Source: Isoetes taiwanensis
Lineage: Eukaryota; Streptophyta; Lycopodiopsida; Isoetales; Isoetaceae
Reading direction: 5' to 3'
Assembly (NCBI GenBank): GCA_021234155.1
Contig: JAJEKV010000004.1
Coordinates: 9,614,109-9,678,108, forward strand
Length of the DNA stretch: 64,000 nucleotides
Shown: one piece after another, positions 35,098 to 47,189 of the stretch
Layout of the letters: every line of letters starts with the position of its first letter
How positions within the stretch are numbered: position 1 is the first letter of the stretch
Notes under the pieces: model-generated
Seen by the model: only the letters and a program-made list of their open reading frames with translations
The model's database searches: none
Told to the model about the DNA's origin: nothing
Program-made: the position numbers and the translations under genes

Positions 35098-35849
35098 ACC
35101 AGGATTGGTTAAGGAGGCCGAAATTGAAAACCCTAAATCCAGAATACCGAGTAGGTTGTTGCTGTTTGTCATGAATATCTTGTAGCAGTCCGCTTTTCCC
35201 GGGTAAGCGGTCGTTGTTGTTGAGTTCGGAAATTACTGCAGCAGAACCATTTCTCTGAAGATGTCGACCCATATGCTATCGGTCATGCTGCCCCTTGATA
35301 TACAACCAAAGCCCCCTATATAAACTTGAATTGTTACCTTTATACAAGGTTCGATGCAATCACTTTCCTACAAAGGGTCTTGCCTTTATCTAAGTCGATC
35401 GATGCCTTTTCTTTCATTTGAATCCCTTAACAATAACTTTTAAACATCCATACCTTTTACTTAAAGGTCTTGGCCTATTTTAATATCTGCCTTTTAATAA
35501 AGGCCTTAGCTATTAATAATATGTAACCTTTGAGATATTTCTCCTATACCGTTTGACTCCAAGATTTGGCATAGAAAAATAGCTTTCTTTCTCTTTCTTT
35601 TGCTCCCCATAGCCACTTCCCTGAGCACCACCATATCAGAATCTAGGACATGAATTAAAGCAGTGATAGGAATAGGATCAAGACCCGGAGCAGAAGCTGG
35701 AACTCAAATACAGACAAGAGCGGAATCATGACAGTGCATGAACTAGAGCAGGTGTTAGTATACGAACAAGAAATGCAGATGAACTGGGACTAGAGCTGGA
35801 GCTAGTAAAAGAAATGATCTAGAGAATCAGTCTATCTGTGGGTTATGCC

Positions 35850-36770
35850 ACTCAAGCCATGGAAGACCCAAAACCACTAGCATGTGGTTTAGCAATGAGA
35901 TTGAAGGCGATACTACGAGAAGCTCCTCCATCGAACAGAACATGAAGAGGTGCAATACATATTGTGATTGCACCAGAGGAGATCTCACATCCATTACTCA
36001 CATCAACAAAACTAGGATGTTGAAGCCTAATTCTAGGGATGATTAGCTTAGAGGCAAATGCACTATTCATAAAACAAACATTCGCATCAAGTTGTGCCAA
36101 TGCATCCGACTTTCCAATTTCTGACTCCAATGGTATAGAGATAAAAAATTCCTTACTAATTTTATTAGAAGGAATAAATCTCTCGCCGTATGTAGAAGGA
36201 GTCTGACAAATACTGGCCAGTCGTCAAGAGACTCTTACTACTCGGACCGGCCTCTAAAGTTTTTCAGCCTAGAAGTTCATTTAATAGGGCACTCTTGAGC
36301 AATGTGTCTGGCCCCATCGCAACAAGGCATAAACTATATTCCCTTAAACACTGCTTCTTTGTTGTAGCCAAATGACCCCGAACAACAACACGATCAATCT
36401 GCATAGGTTCAAGATCGGGCCCACTGGACTCGACAGATGGAATCGAGACATGCGTACTATAGGCCTTCATGGAACTAGAAGGACCTGACTACCTCTTTCT
36501 TGCTTTTGTTCAAAAAGCTAGTTATGACAGTAAACTACATATTTGATAGTTTTCTCTAATGTCGTGGGGCCTTCTATAGACAATAGTATATTTTTGCCAT
36601 CCTCACACGCAGAGGTTGGACAAGAACCATGTCTAAGATTGCTGAAATTTATAATTGATATGAAATGACTATCCCCAAAACATGCTTTGATCTTAGCAGT
36701 GAGTGAAAGCAGCAAAGTTTTGCAGCTCTGGAGCTCCTCTCTCTGGCAAGAGAGCAAACCAACTTAGAGC
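35850..36770 (-). pseudogene. Decayed Ty3/gypsy gag (zinc knuckle) and protease remnant
   Basis: The frame 36264-36470 ends with PMQIDRVVVRGHLATTKKQC and LCLVAMGPDTLLKSALLN. This is a worn version of the Ty3 gag linker and CCHC knuckle (LC..CG.PGH....CP) with cysteines lost. The frame 35852-36130 (NSAFASKLIIPRIRLQHPSF, EISSGAITICIAPLHVLF) resembles the retropepsin that follows, with the catalytic DSG region degraded. Order and strand agree with one element. No LTR of its own can be tied to it. Confidence 0.65.
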
Positions 36771-38106
36771 CGACGATGTGAGGAGAGAGACAACAAGACC
36801 AACTTGCTCTCAGCTTGTGGGATGTCTATGAAGATAGAGCTGAACCTAGTCCAAAAAAAAAAAAAAAAAAGTTGGACAAAGTGATGTCAAACTTCTCGGA
36901 CAGACTAATCTTATGCCCTGGTGGCTTCAATCAGAGCTAAAAGCTAACTCATGGGAAGCTACACATTTTCTACACTCTTTATTGTCCAATTGCAACTATT
37001 GACATACTTGAACAATTTGCTGGACTTGTTGTAACAAAGCTAAAACCTCCTATATAGAGACAAAAAATATGAACAAAGAAATACTTAAGTTCAAAGCATG
37101 TTAGAACTGGAAAAGGGATTCCGGTTCAAACTACCATGGACCGTACAAAAACAAGAGAAAATACATAAGAAAATATGCAAGGAACTCAATGTGACATGAT
37201 ATAATAGCATAATACAGGAAGATGAGTTTAAAAGGCGAGCATGAATACAAAAACAGAAGCTAGAAGGCTTAAGGCTGGCATTGAACTGGAATGGTATGAT
37301 GAGAATGAGGCGTTCTATATATATCTAAAGCAATGATCAGGATTGCACCATTTCAATGGATGAGATCGCGTCAAATGTCGCACATGTATGTAGCTGAAAT
37401 GTTTCAAACCTTCTGGAAATAGCTACGCATATAAAGAAGATGCAAGAGTATATCTTCAAGAAACACATGCGGCTCAAGCAACTAGAAAGTTGTAAGTTCA
37501 AACTTTTACTTGTGCAATTACCTTTTGTATTCATGCGGCGACCATCTTTGTAAATACAAGTATGATACATGTATGGCCGTCACAATTTGTACAGACATTG
37601 TTCGATCATCTTTATAAGTACAAGTATAATATCTGTATGGTCGTCACACTTTGTAGAAACACAACAGTGCTCCTAACTGCCAGTCATTAGGATCAATTGC
37701 TAGCTAATTTTTTCATGTTTAACAGGCTTGCCCAACCCCTCCTACAACAATTGTTGCAATTCTAGCTTGTCCACGTGATAGTCACATCATTTGGATTTCA
37801 TATTTTTGCATCCTACGGGCAAGAAAATTAGAAGAAATCATGAAAAATTCCTGGCCTATTCCATCATCAACTCGTCGAATGTATTTGCAACTCGTCGGTG
37901 GATCCTTTTGTCTTTTTCTCTCCTCGATCCATTGTTTTTATTATTTACACCAAGTAATGTGGGGGACAATAGCATGGTTTGCATTATTCTCAATATCATA
38001 CTTTGCGTGTACCAAATTTGAGACGTCATATTCTTCTTTTTTTGTACAAGCTCTTTGGATTTAGAGGCTGACTATGGTGAAGATCAAAGCATGTTTTGGG
38101 AAAGAA
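36771..38106. other. No gene seen; small tandem duplication at 37550-37665
   Basis: A phrase of about 60 bp (TACAAGTATGATACATGTATGG CCGTCACA versus TACAAGTATAATATCTGTATGG TCGTCACA) is repeated twice. An A tract lies at 36856-36873. Frames at 37791-38064 lack family features. Confidence 0.55.
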
Positions 38107-38409
38107 CTGTAGAGAAACAACTAATTTTGAGAAACCAGGGTCTGTTGGCACATATATTTCATGATGTATGTTTGTGTATTTGTATAGTTTGTCAGCATCT
38201 TTATTACTGCCACAGTTTTTCCCTCGAGAAACCTTTGGGGTGGGGTTTTTTGATCTGGACAGTAATAAGTGTGATGCAATTCTTTACTAGGTCCCATAGC
38301 CCTAGTAAAGAATAGAAATGCATTTTGTACGAGTCTAAAAGCTAGGTTTTGCATCAATGCAAAGAATCAAGCAGACCCTGGTTTCTCAAAATTAGTTGTT
38401 TCTCTACAG
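38107..38409. repeat. Perfect 38-bp inverted repeat flanking a LINE tail
   Basis: Bases 38107-38144 are the exact reverse complement of 38372-38409 (arms begin CTGTAGAGAAACAAC). Between them lies a LINE 3' tail on the plus strand (about 38190-38302: CCCTCGAGAAACC, GGGGTTTT, AGTAATAAGTGTGATGC, GGTCCCATAG). A separate hairpin with a perfect 13-bp stem sits at 38279-38291 / 38301-38313. Exact arms amid older decayed elements suggest a recent rearrangement or gene-conversion event. Confidence 0.85.
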
Positions 38410-38599
38410 TTTCTCTACCCTGGTTTTGCATCTGAGAAATAGCTAATTTTTCATCTCGAGCTTCTAGACGCCTAAGCATATAAGGGGTAGGAAGTAGAGG
38501 GCGCTCACTTTTTCGAGGCCATATCAAGTGAGTATCCGAGGCCATATCTGAGCCCGCATATCTATGACCTCTTGAAGGTATGATCCCAACATTCGTACC

Positions 38600-41500
38600 A
38601 AAGCCGTGTTCAATAGCACATGCAGTGGCTGGTCGGGCCTGACTAATTCAGTCTAATGTATCCGAAATTATTCATATGCTGGATAGCTCTGTAGAGTGTG
38701 GCACTCATATTCAATGGCTTCCCTCTGGCAGCATTGACAAATCTTGTCCAGGCATGGCCCCCTAATCCATCTGCCTGTCTCAATTCAGAGACTTTGTATG
38801 CTTGTGCGAATTGAGGCAATGATTTTGTGCTTCTTCATAGGCACATGGGTATGCAGGTAGAGTTGCGGGCCCCATTTTAATTTGGGATTTATATGATGCT
38901 AATAATGTGATGTCTTGACCTGTTCAAGGACACTGGCATCCCAAAGCTTGTTGAGGAAGCAAGCGTTAAGGTACTTGCTCAAGCCATGACGATCTGCTTT
39001 TATTTGCACTTGTATACACCTGTGCTCCTGCACATTCCACCTGGCCAACCACTAAGCCCCCTTTTTCCTCCAGCAGGCATTGAGGTGCCGCGGCCCCATT
39101 GCTACAGTGTAAGCCAAGTTGGGGAGATGAGCATCATCCATATTGACCACATTATGAAAGTAGATGATGTGGCAATCAAGGGCTGCCCTCTGAAGAGGCA
39201 AGAAACCTATTTTTTGCAACATGATTTGATATGGGACCGTGGGCTTCACTCCCAGTGCCTGTACTCAGAAGGCTTTCCGCACCTGCTCCAAGTCATTTCA
39301 TATAGTAAGGGGTACTATCAGACCCCAAACTTTGATTCCATATAGAAGGACATGCTCCACCAAGACTTTAAACAGATGGGACTAAGGGGCCTGACCATAC
39401 AGCTCTGCTCTGTGGCTGTCATTTTGCATTGCACAAAGCGTCTTCAGCCTGTTGTCTCTCTTAATCGGATGAAAGTGCCTCAGTATGTTGTAGGTCTATG
39501 TCATCAGCATGTATTAGCTACCTGGTGATATAGTGCAGAAGTCGAGCTCCATTGCCCCCATTATTAGTATGCCAGCTCTCCAACTGATCAATGTAGAGTC
39601 CAAACAGTGTTGGAGAGAGAGGACATCCTTGGCAGACCCCAATACTATTGTCGAATGGTTGGCTTGTCGGTTGCAATTGGCCTGAGCATATCTCATATAA
39701 TCTGTACACTGCATTTTGCAGCTCCATAGGGACCCCCAACTGTCGTAACCTTGCCCACAACTTTTTCTGAGGCACAATATCAAAAACCTTGGCAAAGTCA
39801 ACAATGCAATAATACAGGTCATGGCGACCTTCCTGTTGTCTTCAACTAGAGTTCTCAACATAAAGATATGGTCAATGATTAGATGCCGGGGCCTGAATCC
39901 CACCTCCATGAAGGCCTCTACTTCTGTTGCCTCTGTCCACTCCATCCATTGTTGCTTCAAAATCTCGGCCAGTAGTTTTGCAAACATCAAACTGATCATG
40001 ATTGTCTGGTAATTGGCTAAGTAATGCGCATCACCCGTCTTGTAGATGTGAACAACTCTTTTAGAGAGAGGACATCCCTGGCGGATCCCAATACTGTTGT
40101 TGAATGGTTGGCCTGTTGGCTGCAATTGGCTTAAGCATGTCTCATATAGATAACCTGTACATCCCATTTTGCAGCTCCACAGGGACCCCTAGTTGTTGTA
40201 ACCTTGCCCATAGCTTTTCCTGAGGCACATTATCAAAAGCCTTGGCAAAGTCAAATACCACAACAATACAGGTCCTGGCAATGGTTCTTGTTATCTTCAA
40301 CTAGAGTCTGAAGATGTAGTCAATGGTTGAGTGCCAGAGCCAGAATCCCGCCTCGATGAAGGACCCTACTTCTGCTGCCTTTACCCAGTCCATCAACTGC
40401 TGCTCTAGAATCTCGATTAGTAGTTTTGCAAACACCACACTGATCACGATTGTCTGCTAATTTACTAGGCAGTGCACATAACCTGTCTTGTAGATGGGAA
40501 CAACTCTGCTAATAGTCCACTGCATGGGGAAACCTTTCTGTAACGCCCCGGTAGTTAACATGTACTATGGATGGCCCTGCCCACTTCAGCAACTCTGGTT
40601 GCATACCATCCAAGTCTGCTGCTTTTCTATTGGCTAGATGTTTTAGGCCCTGGCCAACATTTGCCTATGTGATTTCTAAATGCACCCTGAGGATCGTAGA
40701 GTTATTGTAAGTATTGCCCCCACTGCTTGGGGGTAATGTTCTCAATAGGATGTACTGACATTCTGAGCACCCTTTGCTAAAAGGTTCTGGGATGACGATC
40801 CAGTAGTTAGAACGTTTTCCTTTCATGTCGGGCAATGTGCTTGGCTTTCTTAGCCTTGAGAAAAGCATGGTACGGTCTGGATACATGTGGGCGTAGAGCG
40901 GGATCTATGACCTGACAGAGCCAGCATTTGACTTCTTCACTCAACATCAACCACTGGTTATACGAGAAGATTGTGGTCCCTGAGCTCCATCGAGGGCAAC
41001 TTCTCCTAAAGCACCTTTTGGCAGCCACCCGAGCATGTTGATCAACTGGGTCATTTGTTGCTCTAGTGTAGGATATTGTAGAACTTCTGCCAAATTATCT
41101 ATGAGCATCTGGGTGTAAGCATTTGTATGTTCATAGTCCATCATATTGGATCCATCCCCATGGTTCTCCCGCCTGCAAGTGCACCTCCGAAAGGCCACTG
41201 TGCCAGTCTATTGCAAATTACCAAGTCAAAGATTCTGCAGAGCAAAAGCAATTGCCTGTCATAGTGCGTGACCTGATTGTCATCTGATGCCCGTGGCGAA
41301 GCCCCTTTTGCAGCGCATAGATGCAACACATTGTCAGTGAAGGAGTCAAATCTTATAGGCTCTTCCAATCATATGCGCGCATTGAAGTATCCAAGGAGCA
41401 TGACACTATCCAAATGCTTGTGCTGCTTTATGTCATCATAGATCAACATAGGGGCCCAACCGACCCACATCCAAATGGGTGTGATAGAAGTTGCTTTCTG

Positions 41501-42240
41501 CATGTGGTAATTAGCAGATCGCCAGGAAGAGAGGGTTGCACGACAGTTTTGCACTTGTGGCCAAAGGTAGTGGTTGTGCCTATCTATCTTCTGCAGGTAA
41601 ATTGATTGTGCTAAGGTTACCTGGTAGTAGCAGACAACCCCCTCCCCTTGGTGTCCCAATCTGTGTGGTTATTGAAGATTGACTAATGCTGGTAGCCCGA
41701 CAAGTCAGATAACCTGTGCCCTGCCTGCTTTCTTGTCTTCATGCGGAAGATGATATCTATATCCACAGCAACAGAGTTGAGATTGTCTCCCTTCTCCCAT
41801 AGAAAATTCCGACAACTCAGGAGACTACGCGGAGGCACAATTCCTATTTCCTAGTGGCAGATGCAAATGTAGATTAAGTTGCGGTGGCAAGGCGAGAGGC
41901 GATAGCAGCAGAAGCAACATGCAGAGCAGGGGCAATAGCAGGCGAGACAGTTAGAGCATGGCGTGGAGTTGGAGCGAACGAGTGGGGCAGGGCGTGAAGT
42001 TGGAGCAGGAGCCTGATCAATAACGGGAGGGGTTTTGGTAGAGGGACCATGAGGCTTTGCAGCAGTATTTGGTGGTCAAAAGATCTGTATGTTGCCTCGG
42101 ACAAGTTCTTCGGCTTCCTCTTGGCGGCGGATGGTCTTAATCTTGGCTAGCTCATGCCTGTAGGCTCCTGGCTGGAGTCAAGTCTTGGTCAACACACATA
42201 GGGAGATGCCCCTCAACTACTTACCCTGGCGCCATATGCT
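38600..42240 (-). mobile_element. Decayed LINE of the family seen at 47.2-53.2 kb
   Basis: Reading leftward, the endonuclease block with DSVMLLGYFNARI (GDFNARI worn) lies at 41370-41660. The linker LEQQMTQLINMLGWLPKGAL is at 41000-41100. RT motifs HLIIDHIFMLRTLVEDNRK and GVCQGCPLSPTLFGLYIDQLE lie at 39550-39960. The C-terminal IWDRG.HS region is readable in antisense at 39200-39250. It shares GCPLSPTLFG with the 50-53-kb copy. Many stops and shifts; no complete 3' tail found. The leftmost and rightmost limits are approximate. Confidence 0.85.
39613..40513 (-). repeat. 450-bp direct tandem duplication inside the decayed LINE RT
   Basis: 39613-40062 and 40063-40513 are consecutive copies beginning AGAGAGGACATCC and ending TCTTGTAGATG(T/G)GAACAACTCT. 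Each covers the GCPLSP..DFAKAFD..NYRTI part of RT, so the original order is RT block, junction, same RT block. The copies have diverged noticeably and the duplication is therefore old. Confidence 0.85.
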
Positions 42241-42268
42241 GCTCGCACTTGCGCATCTGCGAGTGTTA

Positions 42269-43092
42269 GGGTCAATTCCCACTGGTGGTTAAGTTAGGTT
42301 AAATGTGACAAATAACGGAAACTTGCTTTCACACTAGCACTTAATTTACTAGCAGTTAAGTTAGGATTTGGTTAAATTTTAACTATGGTTAACTTAACAA
42401 GGTCACTTTCATACTGACAGTAGTTAAGTTAAGTTTAATTAAAATTTTAACTGGACCCCTTATTTTAAACTAGAAGTTAAGTGACCTAGGAGAGGTACAC
42501 TTAACTCAGTTAAGCATTAACTTAATCTAACTTTTAAGTGAGAAAGGCTTAACAGTATAGTTAGGTTATTTATACTTTATATGAAAATACATATTTATTG
42601 TTGCCTATGCATCTTCGTAATATTTTGTGTATAGTTATATTTTGTTTTATAGCTCTTCCAACAATTGCTTGGGGGTTTTCACTATGGAAGGACCCCTTGT
42701 TTCTAATAAATTAGTTGCAAAGTCTAGCACTACGTGTGTTAACCTTAGGTGCATTTTAATTAGTGTGCATTGTTGGAAGTTGGCATTAATTGCTTTTTCC
42801 AAAAAAACTCTCTTTAACTTAACATAAATTCTTAACTGGCAGTGTGAAACAAGCTTAATTAATGCTAAGCTAACTTAGCACTTTAACTACTAGTGTGAAT
42901 CATCAACTCAAGCTTTAATTCAACTTTTTAATTCTAACTTATTGGGCTTGATGGGAATGCAAATTTTCATGCTTAGTTAAGTTAGTTCTAAACTAACCAC
43001 CTCAATGGAAAAGCAGAAATTTTTTCTAGTTAGATTAAGAGATAACCAAGTAGTTAAGCTAACTTAACTTAATGGCGAGTTGGAAATGACCC
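42269..43092. mobile_element. 824-bp PIF/Harbinger-like non-autonomous DNA transposon
   Basis: The left end is GGGTCAATTCCCACT..TTAAGTTA and the right end reversed is GGGTCATTTCCAACT..TTAAGTTA. TTA lies immediately outside on both sides (42266-42268, 43093-43095), matching the TWA duplication of this superfamily. The interior is full of AGTTAAGTTA-type subterminal repeats in both orientations. No transposase frame is present. Confidence 0.8.
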
Positions 43093-43782
43093 TTAATCTG
43101 ATAATATATTCATAATGCTGAGTGCCATGGCGGCTTGCTCTAAGACTGCATGCCAATGCAGGGAATGCCAGACCAGCAATGACCTGCGTCTGGAGGTGTT
43201 CAACAAGATCTTCCCCTGTTTCTTCTGGGAGGCCGCAAACCAACACATTATAATTTCTTCGTCTTTGCTTGCATCAATCACAACTTATCAAGTAGAGTGC
43301 AAGAAGATGTTGAAGCAATGATTGACTTTGTTAAGGGGGGTGGTCCAAAGGAATGGGATGACCCGTGGAAATGAGACCCAAATGGAGTGTAAAATTATAT
43401 GCAATCTTTGTAACATGCTAGTAGTTTGCTTATATTTTTGTATGTTATTAATTTCACTTCATATATAACATGTTTTGGAAACTTGGAACGGTATTTTGTC
43501 TTACTGAAAGGCAGCATCATGATTAATTATAGCTGCAGATGGTGGAAGAACTGTTGGGCATCATTCTTAGCAAGAACTACCTTTCTACTTGTGTTATAAC
43601 AGAATTTAATGTTGTAATATGAATATTGGCTAATACTGGCACAAGTGCTTCCCACAACATGCAGCTTAAAGACAACCCAAACTATAGTCCATTATTTTTC
43701 CAGAGCATGTAATTGAGCATTTCTTTACTAAATAAACTTTCTCATTATATTGTAACTGAGCAATTTTTTACTAAGTAGAAAC

Positions 43783-43942
43783 CACTTACATTACATTCTA
43801 TCTCCTAGTCTAATCGTGTGCTGACACGTGGCAGTGTTCCTTTAAGGAATGTTTAGTAGATTTTGCATTCAATGTTTCTAAACATTTATCCAACATTCTA
43901 GACATTTACTCAACATTCTGCCCATAGAATGTAATGTAAGTG
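43783..43942. mobile_element. 160-bp MITE with perfect 19-bp terminal inverted repeats
   Basis: CACTTACATTACATTCTAT at 43783-43801 is the exact reverse complement of 43924-43942. Length and structure fit a MITE. The internal ACATTCTA-type words are repeated. The target duplication is unclear, so the superfamily is left open. Confidence 0.75.
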
Positions 43943-45271
43943 TTTTTCACGTAATAAAAATATCACTTTAGGTGACATTCTCTCGGCAGCATTTCCACAT
44001 GAGAATATCATCTAAAATGACATTCTAAGTTTCCCATTCTATTCTATTACTTGCCATTATAAATTTGTTATCCTAGTTTGGACCTATGTTTAAAAGTGAT
44101 CTCCTTAGATCCATTGTTCGATGATACCAACAGTCATGGGAAACATAAACAATGCATGCAAAAATACATAATATCTTTTGCATGTAGAAATATGTATAAT
44201 ATCGTCTTTAATAACTTTACTTACGCAATAATTATTGTAGAATGCAGATTCAAGTCTTGCATGTTCAATAATTTCTTTTTCACTGTGACAATTCGAACAA
44301 AATCTTTCATACTATTGCAAAATATACAATTTTTAAAAATTATCGACTTTCCATTAAGAAAGTAAGAAAATGACTAAGTTGCCAAAATACAAGGGAGTGG
44401 TTAAAGAGATGTTCGTGGCAGTCTTGGCCGCCGAAATAAATTTCTTGTAAATAAATAAGTCTATGCTCTTACAAAACATGCAGATAGTGACTATCCCGAG
44501 TTTTGCAGACAATGAACTAAACAAGATGCTAATGCATCAATGGGTTTGCCTGATAGAAGACACATTGATGCGTCGACAACCACGTATACCATTATAATTA
44601 TCACAGAAGTATCAGAAATCTATCTTACACGTCACTTTTCACTTTTAAATGTCGTTTCAATTACATACAATATACAATACTATTGCTTCTTAATATGCAC
44701 TAAGGGTAGAATGTTGTTTTCAATTTGCAACTTCTTACTACAAGAGATGCAAAATATAAATGCTCCATGCTGCATTTTTAGGAAATTATGCATTGCATGG
44801 GGAGGTATGCAGTTTTCTTTTTAACGAAAGTGTTGTCCAAAGTTGAAGTTTTGTAGTTGTCTATTTCATTGCATCTAAGCTATAATTTGTGGTTATATGT
44901 GGCACTCTGAGTTATATCATTGTCAATATCATGAGATACATTAGATTATAGGTTGCTTAGTAAAAGGTATACCCAATGATGCTCTATTTTTTAAAAGTTG
45001 CAATCCAGAAACTCATTACATATATTCCAATCATGCAATTGTTGTATGATCGAAGACTTAGGTGTTACGAACTTAGTGCCAACTCTTCTTCCTAATCTGT
45101 CTTGTTCGTCATTTGGTTAAAGAAATTAGTAAGTTCATTGAATTCAGCTATATATACAAAGGAAGCATATACCAATACCACTATGCCTACTCTTACAATA
45201 GTAACTGAGTTTTACATGCTTCGAAAAACAGATATGTACTAGGTCAAGTACCAGATGTAATACTCCCTACT
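43943..45271. other. No gene seen
   Basis: AT-rich sequence without a supported gene. Plus-strand frames at 44078-44365 and 44540-44824 have no recognisable domain and are typical of AT-rich DNA by chance. Confidence 0.55.
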
Positions 45272-45618
45272 ACACATTTAAATTAAAATCCCCCTTAAAC
45301 CCCCTTTGCTTTGGGTGCATATTCACACGGGAGGTGACTCCGGGCAACGAGAGCTGTTGGATAGGCATATTCACCCCTTATTCCTTAATCTATACCGTAC
45401 GTAAAGTTCCTCATTTGTGGGGTATACAAGTACAAAATTTGCTATACTGTATAACAAGATTCGCAAAATACTATAAGATTTCAAGCGGAATACTATATGG
45501 TGTTAATTTCGTACGTGCAAAATACAATTATGAGGGCTCGCCATTTGCCATCGTCACCCAGGTGTGAATATGCACCCAAACCAAAGGGGGTTTAAGGGGG
45601 ATTTTAATTTAAATGTGT
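45272..45618. mobile_element. 347-bp inverted-repeat element (foldback/MITE-like)
   Basis: The left arm, starting ACACATTTAAATTAAAATCC and running to GTGCATATTCACAC, is matched in reverse by the arm ending at 45618. Arm similarity continues inward to about 90 bp (TCACCTCCC/CCCGTGTGA, CTCTCG). The related copy at 1507-1762 keeps only the right arm and the interior. No target duplication could be fixed. Confidence 0.75.
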
Positions 45619-46717
45619 TGGACCCAATGGTTGTGTTAATTAATGTCAATGGTAGTTATGTGTTGGTTGTTAATGTCAATAGTTGTTATGTGTTGGTTGT
45701 TATGTGTTGGGAGATTTAATTTTTATATGTTGGATGTTAATGGTTTGTGTTGCAAAAAAAAATTTTTGGCCCCGGGACATCAACCCTCCCTCGGTGTGAC
45801 AAAAATTTTAGAATTCAAACCAGGAAAAAACTAGATTTCATTTGAGGCTTTCATCACCTGTAGCTTTTGAATTTGATCACAATAAAACAAATAGAACATA
45901 AGTAAAAGTTACCATAAATGATTGATCCCATTATTCTGAAAGTCATAAAGTTTGCAACACCCATACACAAACATTTTTCAACTGGAATTTAACAGCAGCC
46001 TTTGGCCTCCATGGATTCTTGTGGTGAGAAACCAAAGTGGGAAACTTTCCTGCTTGTTAGCACAAGGATCTAGAAGCCTTGGAATTTGCTTAATAACTGC
46101 CTCAAAATCTAAAAATGCATGGTAAGTTTTTGCAAGCTTCATTCGGAATGAGCCATAAAACAATATCCAATAGCGCAATCCTGTATTAATCAACTGGTAG
46201 GATGTGAAAGCCTACCAAACCCGGCCGAAAAATTGCTGTTTTAGCATAGATAACTTAACCAAACATATCCATATTATACACTATCAAAACGATCTCGAAG
46301 AGAGCTTTCTAAAGCAATAAAACAGAGCTCTGGATCAAAAGTTATGATAAGAAATGTGTTGCCGGGGGGGGAGGGCACTACATGCGCCCTTCAAGCCCTT
46401 CATGTGCCCATTATGCACCACACACACAAAAAGAGGGTTTTTGTTGTGAGCCATTGGTTGTTGGCCATTGGAAAAAAAGGCTAAAATCAATGGCCCTTCA
46501 TGTGCCCATTATGCACCACACGCACAAAAAAAGGGCTTTTGTTGTGAGCCATTGGTTGTTGACCATTGAAAAAAAAAAGGCTAAATCAATGGCTCAGAAA
46601 TGGTGCACTCTAGAAGTACGCATTAGTACATCCATTTGAATACATCACGAAATCATAGGAAAACCTTAGTGAAAAGCGTACAAAAACACAAAGAAACCCC
46701 CCTGTTATTATGCTCGA
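45366..46717. repeat. 1.36-kb dispersed repeat, copy 2 (partner at 1507-2882)
   Basis: This is a direct-orientation copy of 1507-2882, with the same tandem duplication at 46395-46590. It ends in CCCTGTTATTATGCT, after which the two loci diverge completely. Confidence 0.85.
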
Positions 46718-47185
46718 GACTGCCATCATATCCTCGAGGTTTAAAAGTTTTCAGGACTACGCCCATGGCCATCTACAACAACAAACTTTACTGAAACTGA
46801 CCAAAGATTTTATTGTGCATATCTCGTCTGCCATTCTAAAAATGTGCATTTACCTTGTGCGTCTCAAATATCATACTCCAATTTAAACAAGAAGCATAGT
46901 TGAAACATAATTTCAGTGTGCCTCTGTTTGAGATTCAGAACCTCCTTTGCATATATGTTCATTTATTCATATATATCTAAAAACAAAGGCACTGCTCCTC
47001 CTCAGTTTATCCACTTTCAAGTCGAACTTCAGCTTAAAGGACGAAGCAAATTTAAACACTTCAAATATGCAACATCTGAATCTTGTTTCTGCTTCAAAAA
47101 ACCCGCAAACTTGTATTGTGTAGCACAGTTCCTGCCGATATACTGGACAATTGTTAGATGAATTTAAGTTTATAAAATTACACAA
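46718..47185. other. No gene seen
   Basis: Ordinary AT-rich sequence. Overlapping frames on both strands (46916-47161 plus, 46967-47185 minus) lack family features. Confidence 0.5.
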
Positions 47186-47189
47186 TCAA

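Larger units (their letters stand above)
3535..35143 (-). mobile_element. Plant L1 retrotransposon, split by a CACTA and a Ty3/gypsy element
   Basis: The L1 reads right to left in three pieces: 35143-32029 (5' end, ORF1, endonuclease, start of RT), 18948-16524 (rest of ORF2) and 3605-3535 (3' UTR end and poly(A), seen as poly(T) at 3535-3549). Twelve bases, ATACCGAGTAGG, flank it at 3523-3534 and 35144-35155. A second, truncated L1 at 12378-12590 gives a reference for the uninterrupted 3' UTR and confirms that 3550-3605 and 16524-16580 belong together. Both proteins are frameshifted, so this copy is dead. Confidence 0.88.
3112..35638 (-). mobile_element. LTR copy B, interrupted by a 31.6-kb nested insertion
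   Basis: The LTR runs 3112-3534 and resumes at 35156-35638, about 0.9 kb without the insert. Its ends are inverted: TGATATG at 3112 and CATATCA at 35632-35638. A TATA-like stretch lies at 35312-35325. Everything between is an L1 element that itself contains two further elements. The ATACCGAGTAGG duplication flanks the L1 and proves the LTR was continuous before it inserted. Assignment as an LTR rests on terminal symmetry, the resemblance to copy A, and the adjacent PBS/PPT candidates. Confidence 0.5.

Noticed and set aside
35144-35172. L1 ORF1 start at the ATG at 35172
   Set aside because: That ATG lies in the target LTR, outside the L1 boundary set by the duplication; the first internal ATG is at 35097.
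43115-43400. Possible BED-type zinc finger (EWDDPW.., CNLCN) or LINE ORF1 remnant on the minus strand (GLPEETGEDLVEHL)
   Set aside because: Each match is a few residues long and frames disagree; too weak to list as a gene.
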